DNA of 8,630 bases from Phycisphaerae bacterium (GCA_021736615.1 JAIPFN010000254.1:1-8630), one strand, 5' to 3'; shown: positions 1 through 5,923, counted from the stretch's first letter. A program made the numbers and translations. The notes: generated by a model not told the origin, from the letters alone.

Positions 1-379
1 CGCCGATCTTCTGGATCGGTTTGATATCAAGGATGTCATCTACAACACCGATAAAGCATGCTATCGTACCGCCTGCAAGTATGCCAAGCAGCCACCGGAA
101 AGCTGTGGGGAAAAACATTTCGTCCCTCAAACTGTACAATCCGGCAAGAATACCGACGGCAAGCCCGAAAAATATCCCGATCCCGCCAAGATAGGCAACC
201 GGCTCCAGGTGGGTCTTAACCAGATTGTCAGGCTTGTCAACGATTCCCAGCCGGATCGCGATCTTCTTGCAAAGCCATGTCGCCGCAAAGGAACTGACAA
301 AACCCGCAACGATAACCGGCCAGAATTGCACCACCCAACTTACCGGTCTGTGATCACCAATTATATTATCAAATATCAT
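1..379 (-). CDS. WecA/TagO-type polyprenyl-phosphate sugar-1-phosphate transferase, N-terminal part (runs off window)
   Basis: Reading the minus strand from ATG 379-377 gives 126 codons with no stop before the window edge. The family (glycosyltransferase 4, MraY/WecA/TagO) is a polytopic inner-membrane enzyme that transfers a sugar-1-phosphate, often GlcNAc-1-P, to undecaprenyl phosphate to start O-antigen, teichoic acid or capsule synthesis. Visible hallmarks are the cytoplasmic loop VDKPDNLVKTHLEPVAYLGG (about residues 48-66), which resembles WecA/TagO more than MraY, and the acidic pair D114-D115 in GVVDDILDI, where the family binds Mg2+. Hydrophobic stretches lie near residues 17-37, 64-83 and 97-113. 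The start is preceded by AGGT with an 8-nt spacer, which comes from a copy of the heptamer repeat at 388-447. It lies 74 bp downstream of the ATP-grasp gene on the same strand, probably co-transcribed. The C-terminal two thirds, which set donor specificity, are outside the window. Confidence 0.85.
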   Translation of the reverse strand, partial: MIFDNIIGDHRPVSWVVQFWPVIVAGFVSSFAATWLCKKIAIRLGIVDKPDNLVKTHLEPVAYLGGIGIFFGLAVGILAGLYSLRDEMFFPTAFRWLLGILAGGTIACFIGVVDDILDIKPIQKIG

Positions 380-387
380 AATTAAAT

Positions 388-447
388 ACCTGTCACTTTC
401 AAACCTGTCACCTGTCACCTGTCACCTGTTACCTGTCACTTGTCACC
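388..447. repeat. Heptamer tandem repeat ACCTGTC, six units plus an outlying copy
   Basis: Six contiguous 7-bp units run from 403 to 444: ACCTGTC three times, ACCTGTT, ACCTGTC and ACTTGTC, followed by a partial ACC. One more copy (ACCTGTCAC) stands apart at 388-396. The array fills the gap between the ATP-grasp stop and the start of the WecA-like gene. Read on the minus strand, which is the coding direction here, the unit is GACAGGT, so the transcript would contain repeated AGGTGA words identical to the Shine-Dalgarno core. Confidence 0.9.
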
Positions 448-453
448 ACGCAG

Positions 454-1440
454 TCAACACCAGACCTCGCTGTCATAGCGTAGCATTTTCAGCTCATCTT
501 TAAAGCCGTCCATCTCAATCCTCGGTTTCTTTCCGATAAGAAGTTGCAGTATCCACTTCGGAAAATTAGCACCGGACTTGATAGACAAAGGCACGCCGCC
601 GCCAAACCTGGGGTTGATCTCGATCAGGTATATTTTGCCGCTGTTATTCTTGATCATTTGAACGGTAATAACACCCGGCCCAGCCGAAAGTGCTTCCACC
701 GCTTTAGCCGCCGTCTCCATGATCTTGGGGTCTTTAACGATCTGCGCCTTGCTCACCTCGCCGCTTCGTACCTCAAGCCGCTTGCGGGGAACCACGCACC
801 TCACCTTACCGTCAAAGTCAACAAACACATCGCAAGTAAACTCTTTACCGTTTACATATTCCTGCACGATACAGTTTGGCACGGTCTTGGCGTAGAATGA
901 AAGCTCCATACGATTTCTAACGATAGCGCTTCCCCGGCTGGCATAACCGTCCCAGGGCTTTAGAAAGCACGGGTACCGCAGATCCTTTTTGCGAAGTGCG
1001 CTTGTAATATTCCATGTAAACGGCGTGCCGAATCCCGCACCGGAGAGAATACGGAAAGTCTCTCTCTTGTCCTGGCAGATGTCGATCACTTCCGGGGTTG
1101 AGATCAAAACAAAGCAGCCGAGTTTTTCAAATTCAGCCTTGTTGACGGCTAGCAGTTTAAGATCGAGATCGACGGTAGGGACGATCAGTTTGATATTTTC
1201 ACTGGCGACGATCTCAAGCAGTTCTTTGAGGTAATCACTGTGGTTAACAGGCTTTACGATATACCCCTTGTCGCAAAGCTGAAGGGCTGGGCTTAGATTA
1301 TCCGTACCGGTGCCTATGAAACGGGAGTCCAGTTTCAGTTGACGGGCGCTCTTGCGAAAACTGTTGAGCAAAGAAACACGCCTGCCGATACAGGTAAACA
1401 TGATATTGAGCTTATCGCCGGTAAATGGTAGTTTGATCAT
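454..1440 (-). CDS. ATP-grasp carboxylate-amine ligase (carbamoyl-phosphate-synthase-large-subunit-like) in a surface glycan locus
   Basis: The 328-residue protein has the ATP-grasp layout. An N-terminal Rossmann-like pre-ATP domain carries NIMFTCIGRR at 12-21 and PTVDLDL at 89-95. The ATP-grasp fold follows, with K125 in CQDKRETF, the ATP lysine K161 in the glycine-rich PCFLKPWDGYASRG (157-170), a hinge strand IVQEYVNGKEF (191-201), and the metal-binding EINPRFGGG at 274-282. Relatives of this type join a carboxylate to an amine through an acyl-phosphate. Many sit beside sugar transferases and may decorate sugars or carrier precursors, but the substrate cannot be read from sequence. ATG 1440 is chosen. 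Its Shine-Dalgarno is weak (CGGA region), but a promoter 38 bp upstream supports it. Met14 lies inside the first beta strand and would be too late. The gene is divergent from the sugar transferase and followed by the WecA-like gene. Confidence 0.88.
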   Translation of the reverse strand: MIKLPFTGDKLNIMFTCIGRRVSLLNSFRKSARQLKLDSRFIGTGTDNLSPALQLCDKGYIVKPVNHSDYLKELLEIVASENIKLIVPTVDLDLKLLAVNKAEFEKLGCFVLISTPEVIDICQDKRETFRILSGAGFGTPFTWNITSALRKKDLRYPCFLKPWDGYASRGSAIVRNRMELSFYAKTVPNCIVQEYVNGKEFTCDVFVDFDGKVRCVVPRKRLEVRSGEVSKAQIVKDPKIMETAAKAVEALSAGPGVITVQMIKNNSGKIYLIEINPRFGGGVPLSIKSGANFPKWILQLLIGKKPRIEMDGFKDELKMLRYDSEVWC

Positions 1441-1477
1441 AAAAAGTCCGTTTATTCAATAAAAATCAAGCATTTTC

Positions 1478-1505
1478 AATATACCAGAACCCTTGCCATT
1501 GTAAA
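1478..1505 (-). promoter_or_regulatory. Sigma70-type promoter for the ATP-grasp gene
   Basis: On the minus strand, TTTACA (1505-1500) and TATATT (1483-1478) each match the sigma70 consensus at five of six bases. They are separated by 16 bp, and TGG directly precedes the -10 box as in an extended -10 promoter. The predicted transcript would start near 1471, about 30 nt upstream of ATG 1440. The prediction rests on sequence pattern alone. Confidence 0.6.
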
Positions 1506-1517
1506 GGTCCTGATACC

Positions 1518-1546
1518 TTGACAATCGGCATATTTGGGGTTATACT
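1518..1546 (+). promoter_or_regulatory. Near-consensus sigma70 promoter for the sugar transferase
   Basis: A perfect TTGACA -35 box (1518-1523) is followed after exactly 17 bp by TATACT (1541-1546), five of six bases matching the -10 consensus. The predicted transcription start is near 1553. The -35 box includes the TTG at 1518 that opens the longest reading frame of the downstream gene, so that TTG would not be in the mRNA. Only 12 bp (1506-1517) separate it from the -35 box of the divergent promoter. Confidence 0.7.
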
Positions 1547-1584
1547 TTTGTTTTTACGCCGTTTTCGGCATTGTTTAATGTTAA

Positions 1585-1589
1585 AAGGA
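1585..1589 (+). promoter_or_regulatory. Shine-Dalgarno AAGGA that sets the TTG start of the sugar transferase
   Basis: AAGGA lies 6 nt upstream of TTG 1596-1598, which is good spacing. ATG 1578 has no purine-rich motif at a suitable distance. This favours TTG 1596 as the start. Confidence 0.6.
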
Positions 1590-1595
1590 ACTAAC

Positions 1596-2210
1596 TTGTT
1601 TTATCGAGCCTTAAAAAGGGTTGTGGATTTTTGTCTGGCGTTTGGCGGATTGCTTTTTGCGTGGCCGATAATCGTCGTTATTGCGATAATAATAAGGGTT
1701 TCCAGCAAGGGGCCGGCGTTTTTTGCGCAGGAGCGGGCTGGCAAGGGCTGCAAACCGTTTACGATGTACAAGTTCAGGACGATGCGCACCGATGCCGATC
1801 CGTTCGGGGCTAGTCCGAAATCGGGCGCAGACCCCCGTATTACGCTAATAGGGCGGTTTTTGCGGGAGTATTCTTTGGATGAGGTTCCGCAGTTGTTTAA
1901 TATGCTTCTGGGGGATATGGCTTTTATTGGGCCGCGGCCTTTGTATATGGCGCAGGCGGCGGAGTGGGATGAGCGGCAGCGACGGCGGCAGGAGGTTCGG
2001 CCGGGGTTGACGGGGCTGGCGCAAGTGTCTGGCAGGGGAGGACTTACGATTGAAGAAAAACTGGAGCTTGATGTCAGGTATGTTGAGACGGAGGGGTTTA
2101 TGACCGATGTTAAGATCGTTTTAGGCACGTTCGGGGCTATTATTGGCAAGAAAGATATCTACGAAAAACGGTATTCAGAGGAAGAAAATACCCGCGGAGA
2201 AGGGCAATAA
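1596..2210 (+). CDS. Monotopic sugar (phosphoglycosyl) transferase, PglC/WbaP catalytic-domain type
   Basis: The family (bacterial sugar transferase) moves a sugar-1-phosphate from a UDP-sugar to undecaprenyl phosphate, the first committed step in capsule, exopolysaccharide or glycoprotein glycan assembly at the cytoplasmic face of the membrane. From TTG 1596 the protein has 204 residues, a normal length for the small catalytic-domain form without WbaP's extra helices. Visible are a basic start (RALKR), one hydrophobic segment with a central proline (about 13-34), which in PglC forms a re-entrant helix, FFAQERAGKGCKPF and YKFRTM (42-63), the catalytic Asp-Glu pair D95-E96 in SLDEVPQLFN, IGPRPL (111-116) and RPGLTGLAQVSGR (135-147). 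Longer starts exist at TTG 1518 and ATG 1578, but 1518 is the promoter -35 box. The sugar is unknown. Codons are rich in GCG, CGG and GGG compared with the Trk operon. Confidence 0.9.
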   Translation: MFYRALKRVVDFCLAFGGLLFAWPIIVVIAIIIRVSSKGPAFFAQERAGKGCKPFTMYKFRTMRTDADPFGASPKSGADPRITLIGRFLREYSLDEVPQLFNMLLGDMAFIGPRPLYMAQAAEWDERQRRRQEVRPGLTGLAQVSGRGGLTIEEKLELDVRYVETEGFMTDVKIVLGTFGAIIGKKDIYEKRYSEEENTRGEGQ

Positions 2211-2306
2211 AAGACATTGTCGACATTTCCCACCTATGGTTTTTGGGGTTTTTGGGGCGAAATCCGGTCCAAATAACGTCAGAAATTTCCATTTTTTCAC
2301 GTTTTT

Positions 2307-2349
2307 GCGCGCATTTTGGTCACTTTTGCGCGCTTTTTGTGCTTTTTTT
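2307..2349 (+). terminator. Candidate Rho-independent terminator after the sugar transferase
   Basis: GCGCGCA (2307-2313) can pair with TGCGCGC (2327-2333), giving a 7-bp stem that is almost all G-C with a 13-nt loop. It is followed at once by TTTTT (2334-2338) and, after GTGC, by seven more T (2343-2349). It lies about 97 bp after the stop at 2210. The loop is longer than usual and the T tract is interrupted, so the call is moderate. Confidence 0.45.
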
Positions 2350-2473
2350 ATCGCTAAAAATATGCGATAACTAAATTCAACAAACCCATACTACCTTTAA
2401 ACTGGGGTATATCGAGGCTGTTTTTGGGGTTGTTTTGCTTTCGTTTTTTTATCACCAAGGCATCGAGAAAGAG

Positions 2474-2501
2474 CTATTAGCGATTAGCAATTAGCTATTA
2501 G
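2474..2501. repeat. Heptamer tandem repeat CNATTAG, four units
   Basis: Four contiguous units, CTATTAG, CGATTAG, CAATTAG and CTATTAG, vary only at the second base. With the flanks, GAGCTA (2471-2476) and TAGCTC (2499-2504) form a 6-bp inverted repeat, so the array can also fold on itself. It is non-coding and shares its 7-bp period with the arrays at 403-444 and 8501-8542. Confidence 0.8.
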
Positions 2502-2606
2502 CTCTATTAAAGGATTTTCGGATTAAAAATATAAATTTAGCCATCCCGACGTGAACCCGGGACTTCGCTTTGCTCAGCAACGCAGATTAACACAGATTTT
2601 AAAAAG

Positions 2607-2806
2607 ATAGAGTTTTAATTTTGGGTTGGTTTTCGCTTGTAGGTTCTGGGATTTTCAGGTATTCTAATTATTAGCGTTTGACGATTCTCTCTTTTTGCTG
2701 ATCTCTGCTCACATTTGAATTTGAAAGTTACTAAATTTTTATTGAGGATTTTGGTTTTTGCGATAGGTTTGCAAAATAGAGTTTTTAATTGCCGGGTGGT
2801 TTTGCA
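2607..2806. repeat. Degenerate direct repeat pair of about 30 bp
   Basis: The segment at 2607-2636, beginning ATAGAGTTTTAATTTTGGG, recurs with small changes at 2776-2806, beginning ATAGAGTTTTTAATTGCCGGG; both end in GGTTTT followed by GC or CGC. The two copies start 169 bp apart. This looks like the decayed ends or internal duplication of a non-coding repeated element. No transposase or clean terminal repeat is visible. Confidence 0.45.
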
Positions 2807-2809
2807 AAC
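2767..2809. repeat. Perfect 10-bp inverted repeat GTTTGCAAAA / TTTTGCAAAC
   Basis: GTTTGCAAAA (2767-2776) and TTTTGCAAAC (2800-2809) are exact reverse complements separated by 23 nt. Each arm also contains the small palindrome TTTGCAAA. It lies about 100 bp upstream of the histidine kinase start. It may be a paired operator site or an RNA hairpin; it is not followed by a T tract, so it is not a terminator. Confidence 0.6.
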
Positions 2810-2845
2810 AGGCATGTTACCTAATCCCCCGGAAAACTCTCCCGA

Positions 2846-2891
2846 AGCCTTAAAAAGTTAGAGCCTTAAGTTAACAGAGCCTTAAGTTAAC
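2846..2891. repeat. 16-bp perfect tandem repeat (plus a decayed third copy) at the operon leader
   Basis: AGAGCCTTAAGTTAAC occurs at 2860-2875 and again, without a gap, at 2876-2891. Just upstream AGCCTTAAAAAGTTA (2846-2860) is a related copy with three extra A. Each unit contains the palindromes CTTAAG and GTTAAC. The second copy ends directly against the AAGGA Shine-Dalgarno (2892-2896) of the histidine kinase gene. Confidence 0.9.
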
Positions 2892-2905
2892 AAGGAAATG
2901 AAATA

Positions 2906-4759
2906 ATGGAACGCAAAATTTACTGGACGTTAGGAAAAAAAATATTGATCGGCTATGGCCTGGCACTGTGCCTTATTGTTGCGGTAATTGTATGGTCTTT
3001 GATTAATATGGTTCGTCTTGGCAATGCCGCTGACGCGATTCTCAGAGAAAATTACAAGAGTATTCTCGCAGCGGAAAATATGGTCGATGCAATTGAAAGG
3101 CAGGACAGTGCCATCCTGCTTGTCATGCTGAACTATCCGGATGAGGCGTTAAAGCAGTTTCGGGAAAATGAGTATCATTTTCTTCAGTGGCTTGGCAGAG
3201 CCAGAGATAACATAACCATTACCGGTGAAGAATCTGTTATTGAAAAAATCAATGACGGCTATTCAGAGTATCTGGTCTATTTTACTAAGTTAAGCTCGAT
3301 GACAGAATCTGATGCAGGCAATGCCTCTGAGTTTTATCATGAGACAGTGCTTCCATCTTTTAAAGCTGTAAGAGCCGATTGTGTCCAGCTTAGAGAAATC
3401 AATCAGGAAACAATGTTCAATGCCAGCAGCAGGGCCAACAGTGTCGCAGATCGTGCCTTCTGGTCGGTTTTTACGGCCGGTTCAGTGTCTGTCATTGCCG
3501 GGCTTGGATTCAGTCTCCTGCTGGCGGGGCTTATCGTAAAACCGGTTCATCAGATTATTAATGCAACACAAAAAATTTCAGAAGGTGATTATGATATTCA
3601 GGTAAAAGCCAATTCACGTGACGAACTTGGAGTTATGGCTAATGATTTCAACCTGATGGTTAAAAAGTTAAAAGCCTATCGTGCTCTGAATGTTAAGCAG
3701 ATAATCAGCGAAAAGCATAAAAGTGAAGCCATTATTCGAAGTATTGATGACGGTTTGATTGTATTAAATTCGGATTTAAAAATTGAAGACATCAATCCGA
3801 CAGCCGCAGATATATTCAACAAAACTTCGGAAGAAATCAAGGGTCTTCACTTGCTTGAAATTACTAAAGATGAGAATCTGTATAATTATATTAAGCAGGC
3901 GTTTGAGACGGGAACAGTCAGAAAAGACCCGGACCCCAATGCCAATATACTGACAATTGAAAATGGGCAAATCCAGCAGTATTATCTTTTTTCCGCAACC
4001 CCTGTAGTTGCAGGAAAAGAATCAGTTATTAGTATGGTTTTGCTTCTTCGTGATGTCACCCGTCTTAAGGAACTTGACCGACTTAAAAGCGAATTCGTGA
4101 TGGCTGCTTCTCATGAATTGAGAACACCGCTTACAAGCATGGGGATGAGTATTTCACTTCTGAAAGAAAAAGCAATCGACAAACTGAACTCCAAGGAGTC
4201 TGAACTTCTTCTTGCAGCCGATGAAGAGGTTCAAAGGTTAAAAGCACTTGTCAATGACCTTTTGGATATTTCAAAGATCGAAGCCGGTAAAATGGATATT
4301 GATTTTGATTCGGTTCCGGTCGAATTACTTTTTGAAAAGGCAGTCGGAGTGCTGAAAAACCAGGCCGAGGAAAAAGATATAGAGTTATCATGTGAGCCGG
4401 TTTCTGATTTACCGAATATCGAAGCCGATGTAAACAAAATAACATGGGTTTTGACCAATCTTATTGCAAATTCGCTTCGCTATACCGAAACAAACGGTGT
4501 TATTAAGCTTTCGGCAGAACAAGTAGGTTCCCAGATACACATTTCTGTCGCAGATAACGGGGCAGGAATCCCCTATGAATATCAATCGAGAATATTCGAT
4601 AAATTTGTTCAGGTAAAAACTGAAAAGGCTCTTGGCGGGACCGGATTAGGATTGGCGATTTGCAAAGAAATTGTTCGGGCTCATGGCGGAACTATATGGG
4701 TAGATTCTCAGCCCGATCATGGAAGCAATTTTACATTTACCGTTCCTGTAGCGGATTAA
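2906..4759 (+). CDS. Membrane sensor histidine kinase (4-helix sensor-HAMP-PAS-HisKA-HATPase)
   Basis: The 617-residue protein is a complete inner-membrane sensor kinase. TM1 lies near 12-35. A mainly helical extracytoplasmic region (36-185) resembles the four-helix-bundle sensors of chemoreceptors and KinB. TM2 is about 187-211 and HAMP about 212-260. A PAS domain (about 273-385) begins AIIRSIDDGLIVLNSD. HisKA carries the phospho-acceptor H403 in SHELRTPLTS. The HATPase has the N box NLIANSLRYT (N518, N522), G1 box DNGAGIP (550-556), F box around F564, and G2 box GGTGLGLA (577-584). All catalytic motifs are intact. The start is well supported by AAGGA 9 nt upstream. It opens a five-gene operon; only 20 bp separate it from the response regulator, its likely partner. 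Promoter not identified. The signal sensed is unknown; its position beside Trk genes suggests osmotic or ionic state, which is inference. Confidence 0.93.
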   Translation: MERKIYWTLGKKILIGYGLALCLIVAVIVWSLINMVRLGNAADAILRENYKSILAAENMVDAIERQDSAILLVMLNYPDEALKQFRENEYHFLQWLGRARDNITITGEESVIEKINDGYSEYLVYFTKLSSMTESDAGNASEFYHETVLPSFKAVRADCVQLREINQETMFNASSRANSVADRAFWSVFTAGSVSVIAGLGFSLLLAGLIVKPVHQIINATQKISEGDYDIQVKANSRDELGVMANDFNLMVKKLKAYRALNVKQIISEKHKSEAIIRSIDDGLIVLNSDLKIEDINPTAADIFNKTSEEIKGLHLLEITKDENLYNYIKQAFETGTVRKDPDPNANILTIENGQIQQYYLFSATPVVAGKESVISMVLLLRDVTRLKELDRLKSEFVMAASHELRTPLTSMGMSISLLKEKAIDKLNSKESELLLAADEEVQRLKALVNDLLDISKIEAGKMDIDFDSVPVELLFEKAVGVLKNQAEEKDIELSCEPVSDLPNIEADVNKITWVLTNLIANSLRYTETNGVIKLSAEQVGSQIHISVADNGAGIPYEYQSRIFDKFVQVKTEKALGGTGLGLAICKEIVRAHGGTIWVDSQPDHGSNFTFTVPVAD

Positions 4760-4767
4760 CTTTAATC

Positions 4768-4771
4768 GGAG
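4768..4771 (+). promoter_or_regulatory. Shine-Dalgarno GGAG for the response regulator
   Basis: GGAG lies 8 nt before ATG 4780, in the short gap after the kinase stop. It supports ATG 4780 over the in-frame upstream start at 4660, which is buried in the kinase HATPase domain. Confidence 0.7.
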
Positions 4772-4779
4772 AAATTAAA

Positions 4780-5466
4780 ATGAAAGCGAATAAAATACTT
4801 ATAGTAGATGACGAAAAAAACATCCGAATGACTGTAACCCAGGCATTAGAAGATATGGATGTTGATATTGACACGGCTGTTAACGGTGAAGAAGCTTTAT
4901 CAAAACTGAAAGACGGTGATTTTGGTCTTGTGCTGCTTGATTTACGTATGCCTGGAATTGATGGTATGGAGGTACTTGACAGGCTCAGCAAGGACAGGCC
5001 TGACATTAAAATCATCATTGTTACTGCTCATGGATCGATTGATTCGGCGGTAGAGGCGATGAAGCAAGGTGCGGTTGATTTTATCCAGAAGCCTTTTACT
5101 CCTAAGGAAATAAGAGAGTTGGTTTCTAAATTTATCAAAAGAGAGTCAACAGGCAAGGGAAAATGCCAGGATTATGATTCATGTCTGAAACTTGCCAAAC
5201 AGTGCGTTAAAGACAAACATTTGAAAGCGGCTGTAGAGCACGTCAAAAAAGCCATATCTCTGGATTCATCTCGACCGGAAGCGTTTAATTTTTTAGGTGC
5301 ATTGTGTGATATACAGGGCGACAGACTTGAAGCTCAAAAAAATTACAGGGCAGCTCTTTCGCTTGATTCAACATACAAACCCGCCCGGGATAATTTGAGC
5401 CGTTCTACTCATTCAAATCCTAATGCAGTTAAGAAAATTATACTAGATGAAAAGACATCCTATTAA
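4780..5466 (+). CDS. Response regulator with REC domain and two C-terminal TPR repeats, no DNA-binding domain
   Basis: The 228-residue protein begins MKANKILIVDDE, a typical receiver start. REC (about 1-118) has the acidic pocket D10-D11, phospho-acceptor D54 in LLDLRMPG, T82 and K104 in QKPF, so it should accept phosphate from the upstream kinase. The segment TAHGSIDSAVEAMKQGAVDF is of the NtrC-like type, but no AAA+ or helix-turn-helix domain follows. Instead there are two in-phase 34-residue TPR units (132-165 and 166-199), with A151 and A185 at TPR position 20 and L172/G173 at positions 7/8, then a polar tail. TPRs bind proteins or peptides, so output is likely protein-protein contact. 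Four cysteines (C129, C135, C142, C176) cluster in the linker and TPR region, an oddity of unknown meaning. It is followed after 15 bp by the first TrkA gene. Confidence 0.92.
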   Translation: MKANKILIVDDEKNIRMTVTQALEDMDVDIDTAVNGEEALSKLKDGDFGLVLLDLRMPGIDGMEVLDRLSKDRPDIKIIIVTAHGSIDSAVEAMKQGAVDFIQKPFTPKEIRELVSKFIKRESTGKGKCQDYDSCLKLAKQCVKDKHLKAAVEHVKKAISLDSSRPEAFNFLGALCDIQGDRLEAQKNYRAALSLDSTYKPARDNLSRSTHSNPNAVKKIILDEKTSY

Positions 5467-5470
5467 TAAC

Positions 5471-5476
5471 AGGTGA
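5471..5476 (+). promoter_or_regulatory. Shine-Dalgarno AGGTGA for the first TrkA gene
   Basis: AGGTGA pairs perfectly with the common 16S rRNA 3' end and lies 5 nt before ATG 5482. The alternative start GTG 5473 is inside this motif and so is unlikely. Confidence 0.75.
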
Positions 5477-5481
5477 TAAAA

Positions 5482-5913
5482 ATGGCTTTGAATGGTAATT
5501 TGTATATTGTCGTAATTGGATGCGGCAGACTCGGTTCATTACTTGCAAATAAATTAAGTAATGCCGGCCACACCTTTGTCGTGGTCGATGTCAACAAAAC
5601 TGCTTTTGATGCGTTGACTCCGGATCAGTTCAGCGGTTTCATAATAGAAGGTGACGCAACTGAGTTCGCCGTCCTTAAGCAGGCAAAAATTGATAAGGCC
5701 GATGTCGTAATTGGTGCAACTCATGATGAAAATGTGAATATCATGGCTGCTCAGATTGCTAAAAACAGATTCAATGTCCCAAAAGTATTTGTCAGAATTC
5801 TCGATCCTGAGAAGGAGACTTTCTGCAAAGCCATAGGTATTGAATGTGTATGCCCGACGACAATCGCAGCAGAAAAAATGATAACAAGCTTAGAACAAAG
5901 TCCGGAAAGTTAA
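5482..5913 (+). CDS. trkA: RCK_N-only TrkA-type potassium channel regulator
   Basis: This is a 143-residue cytoplasmic protein made of a single RCK_N (TrkA-N) Rossmann domain. It carries GCGRLG (13-18), a full GxGxxG dinucleotide motif, followed by FVVVDVN with D36 at the end of beta strand 2, where TrkA/KtrA proteins hold the adenosine ribose of NAD(H) or ATP, and EGDATE with D58. The usual RCK_C domain is missing: the protein ends soon after the RCK_N fold, and the next gene has its own start and Shine-Dalgarno, so this is not a frameshift split of one chain. E. coli TrkA has two RCK_N-RCK_C units in one 458-residue protein; here the ring would be built from two different subunits. ATG 5482 is preferred over GTG 5473. 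The TrkA identity is firm, the exact symbol is by family. Confidence 0.9.
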   Translation: MALNGNLYIVVIGCGRLGSLLANKLSNAGHTFVVVDVNKTAFDALTPDQFSGFIIEGDATEFAVLKQAKIDKADVVIGATHDENVNIMAAQIAKNRFNVPKVFVRILDPEKETFCKAIGIECVCPTTIAAEKMITSLEQSPES

Positions 5914-5923
5914 CGGTGTGAAT

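Larger units (their letters stand above)
2211..2905. other. Long intergenic region without a convincing gene
   Basis: No reading frame here shows a recognisable domain or good start signals. The sequence is T-rich and then A/T-rich, and holds several structured elements listed separately: a terminator candidate (2307-2349), a CNATTAG heptamer array (2474-2501), a degenerate pair of 30-bp repeats (2607-2636 and 2776-2806), an inverted repeat (2767-2809) and a 16-bp tandem repeat (2860-2891). Smaller items are a 7-bp perfect inverted repeat TTATCGC/GCGATAA (2348-2370), a 5-bp hairpin TCCCG/CGGGA (2544-2562), and a doubled CAGATTAACA-like word at 2583-2600. I found no convincing sigma70 promoter for the downstream operon, although TTGACG at 2679-2684 could be a lone -35-like box. 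Confidence 0.7.

Noticed and set aside
403..444. CRISPR array
   Set aside because: Units are 7 bp and contiguous, with no spacers; this is a simple tandem repeat. The same holds for 2474-2501 and 8501-8542.
544..900. Plus-strand 118-codon frame opposite the ATP-grasp gene
   Set aside because: Antisense shadow of a gene with full ATP-grasp motifs; its translation shows no domain.
1518..1595. N-terminal extension of the sugar transferase from TTG 1518
   Set aside because: TTG 1518 is the first half of a perfect TTGACA promoter box with a -10 box 17 bp downstream, the extension does not look like the family's N-terminus, and AAGGA precedes TTG 1596.
2143..2370. 75-codon plus-strand frame overlapping the end of the sugar transferase
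   Set aside because: It has no Shine-Dalgarno or recognisable domain, starts inside a real gene, and its residues come from T-rich low-complexity DNA that includes the terminator candidate.
2348..2370. Perfect inverted repeat TTATCGC/GCGATAA as a terminator
   Set aside because: The T run is before the stem on the plus strand and neither strand has a T run after it. The G/C-rich hairpin at 2307-2333 is the better terminator.
2544..2562. tRNA T-arm-like sequence (GGTTCACGTC on the minus strand), considered as an attachment-site remnant
   Set aside because: The loop lacks the conserved T-loop adenine, the stem does not pair in the tRNA register, and there is no acceptor or anticodon arm nearby.
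2615..2815. 66-codon minus-strand frame in the long gap
   Set aside because: Lysine-rich translation of A/T-rich repeats. It spans most of the degenerate repeat pair, has no similarity I recognise and no good start signal.
2211..2905. c-di-AMP (ydaO-type) riboswitch upstream of the Trk operon
   Set aside because: Such riboswitches often precede K+ transporter genes, but I could not find the conserved ydaO core or a matching multi-stem fold.
2898..2906. Two-codon leader ORF (ATG AAA TAA) overlapping the kinase start
   Set aside because: Its ATG is only 1 nt after the AAGGA motif, too close for initiation. Most likely chance.
4660..4779. Upstream in-frame start for the response regulator
   Set aside because: It overlaps the kinase HATPase domain in another frame. 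The receiver fold begins at MKANKILIVDDE and GGAG stands before ATG 4780.
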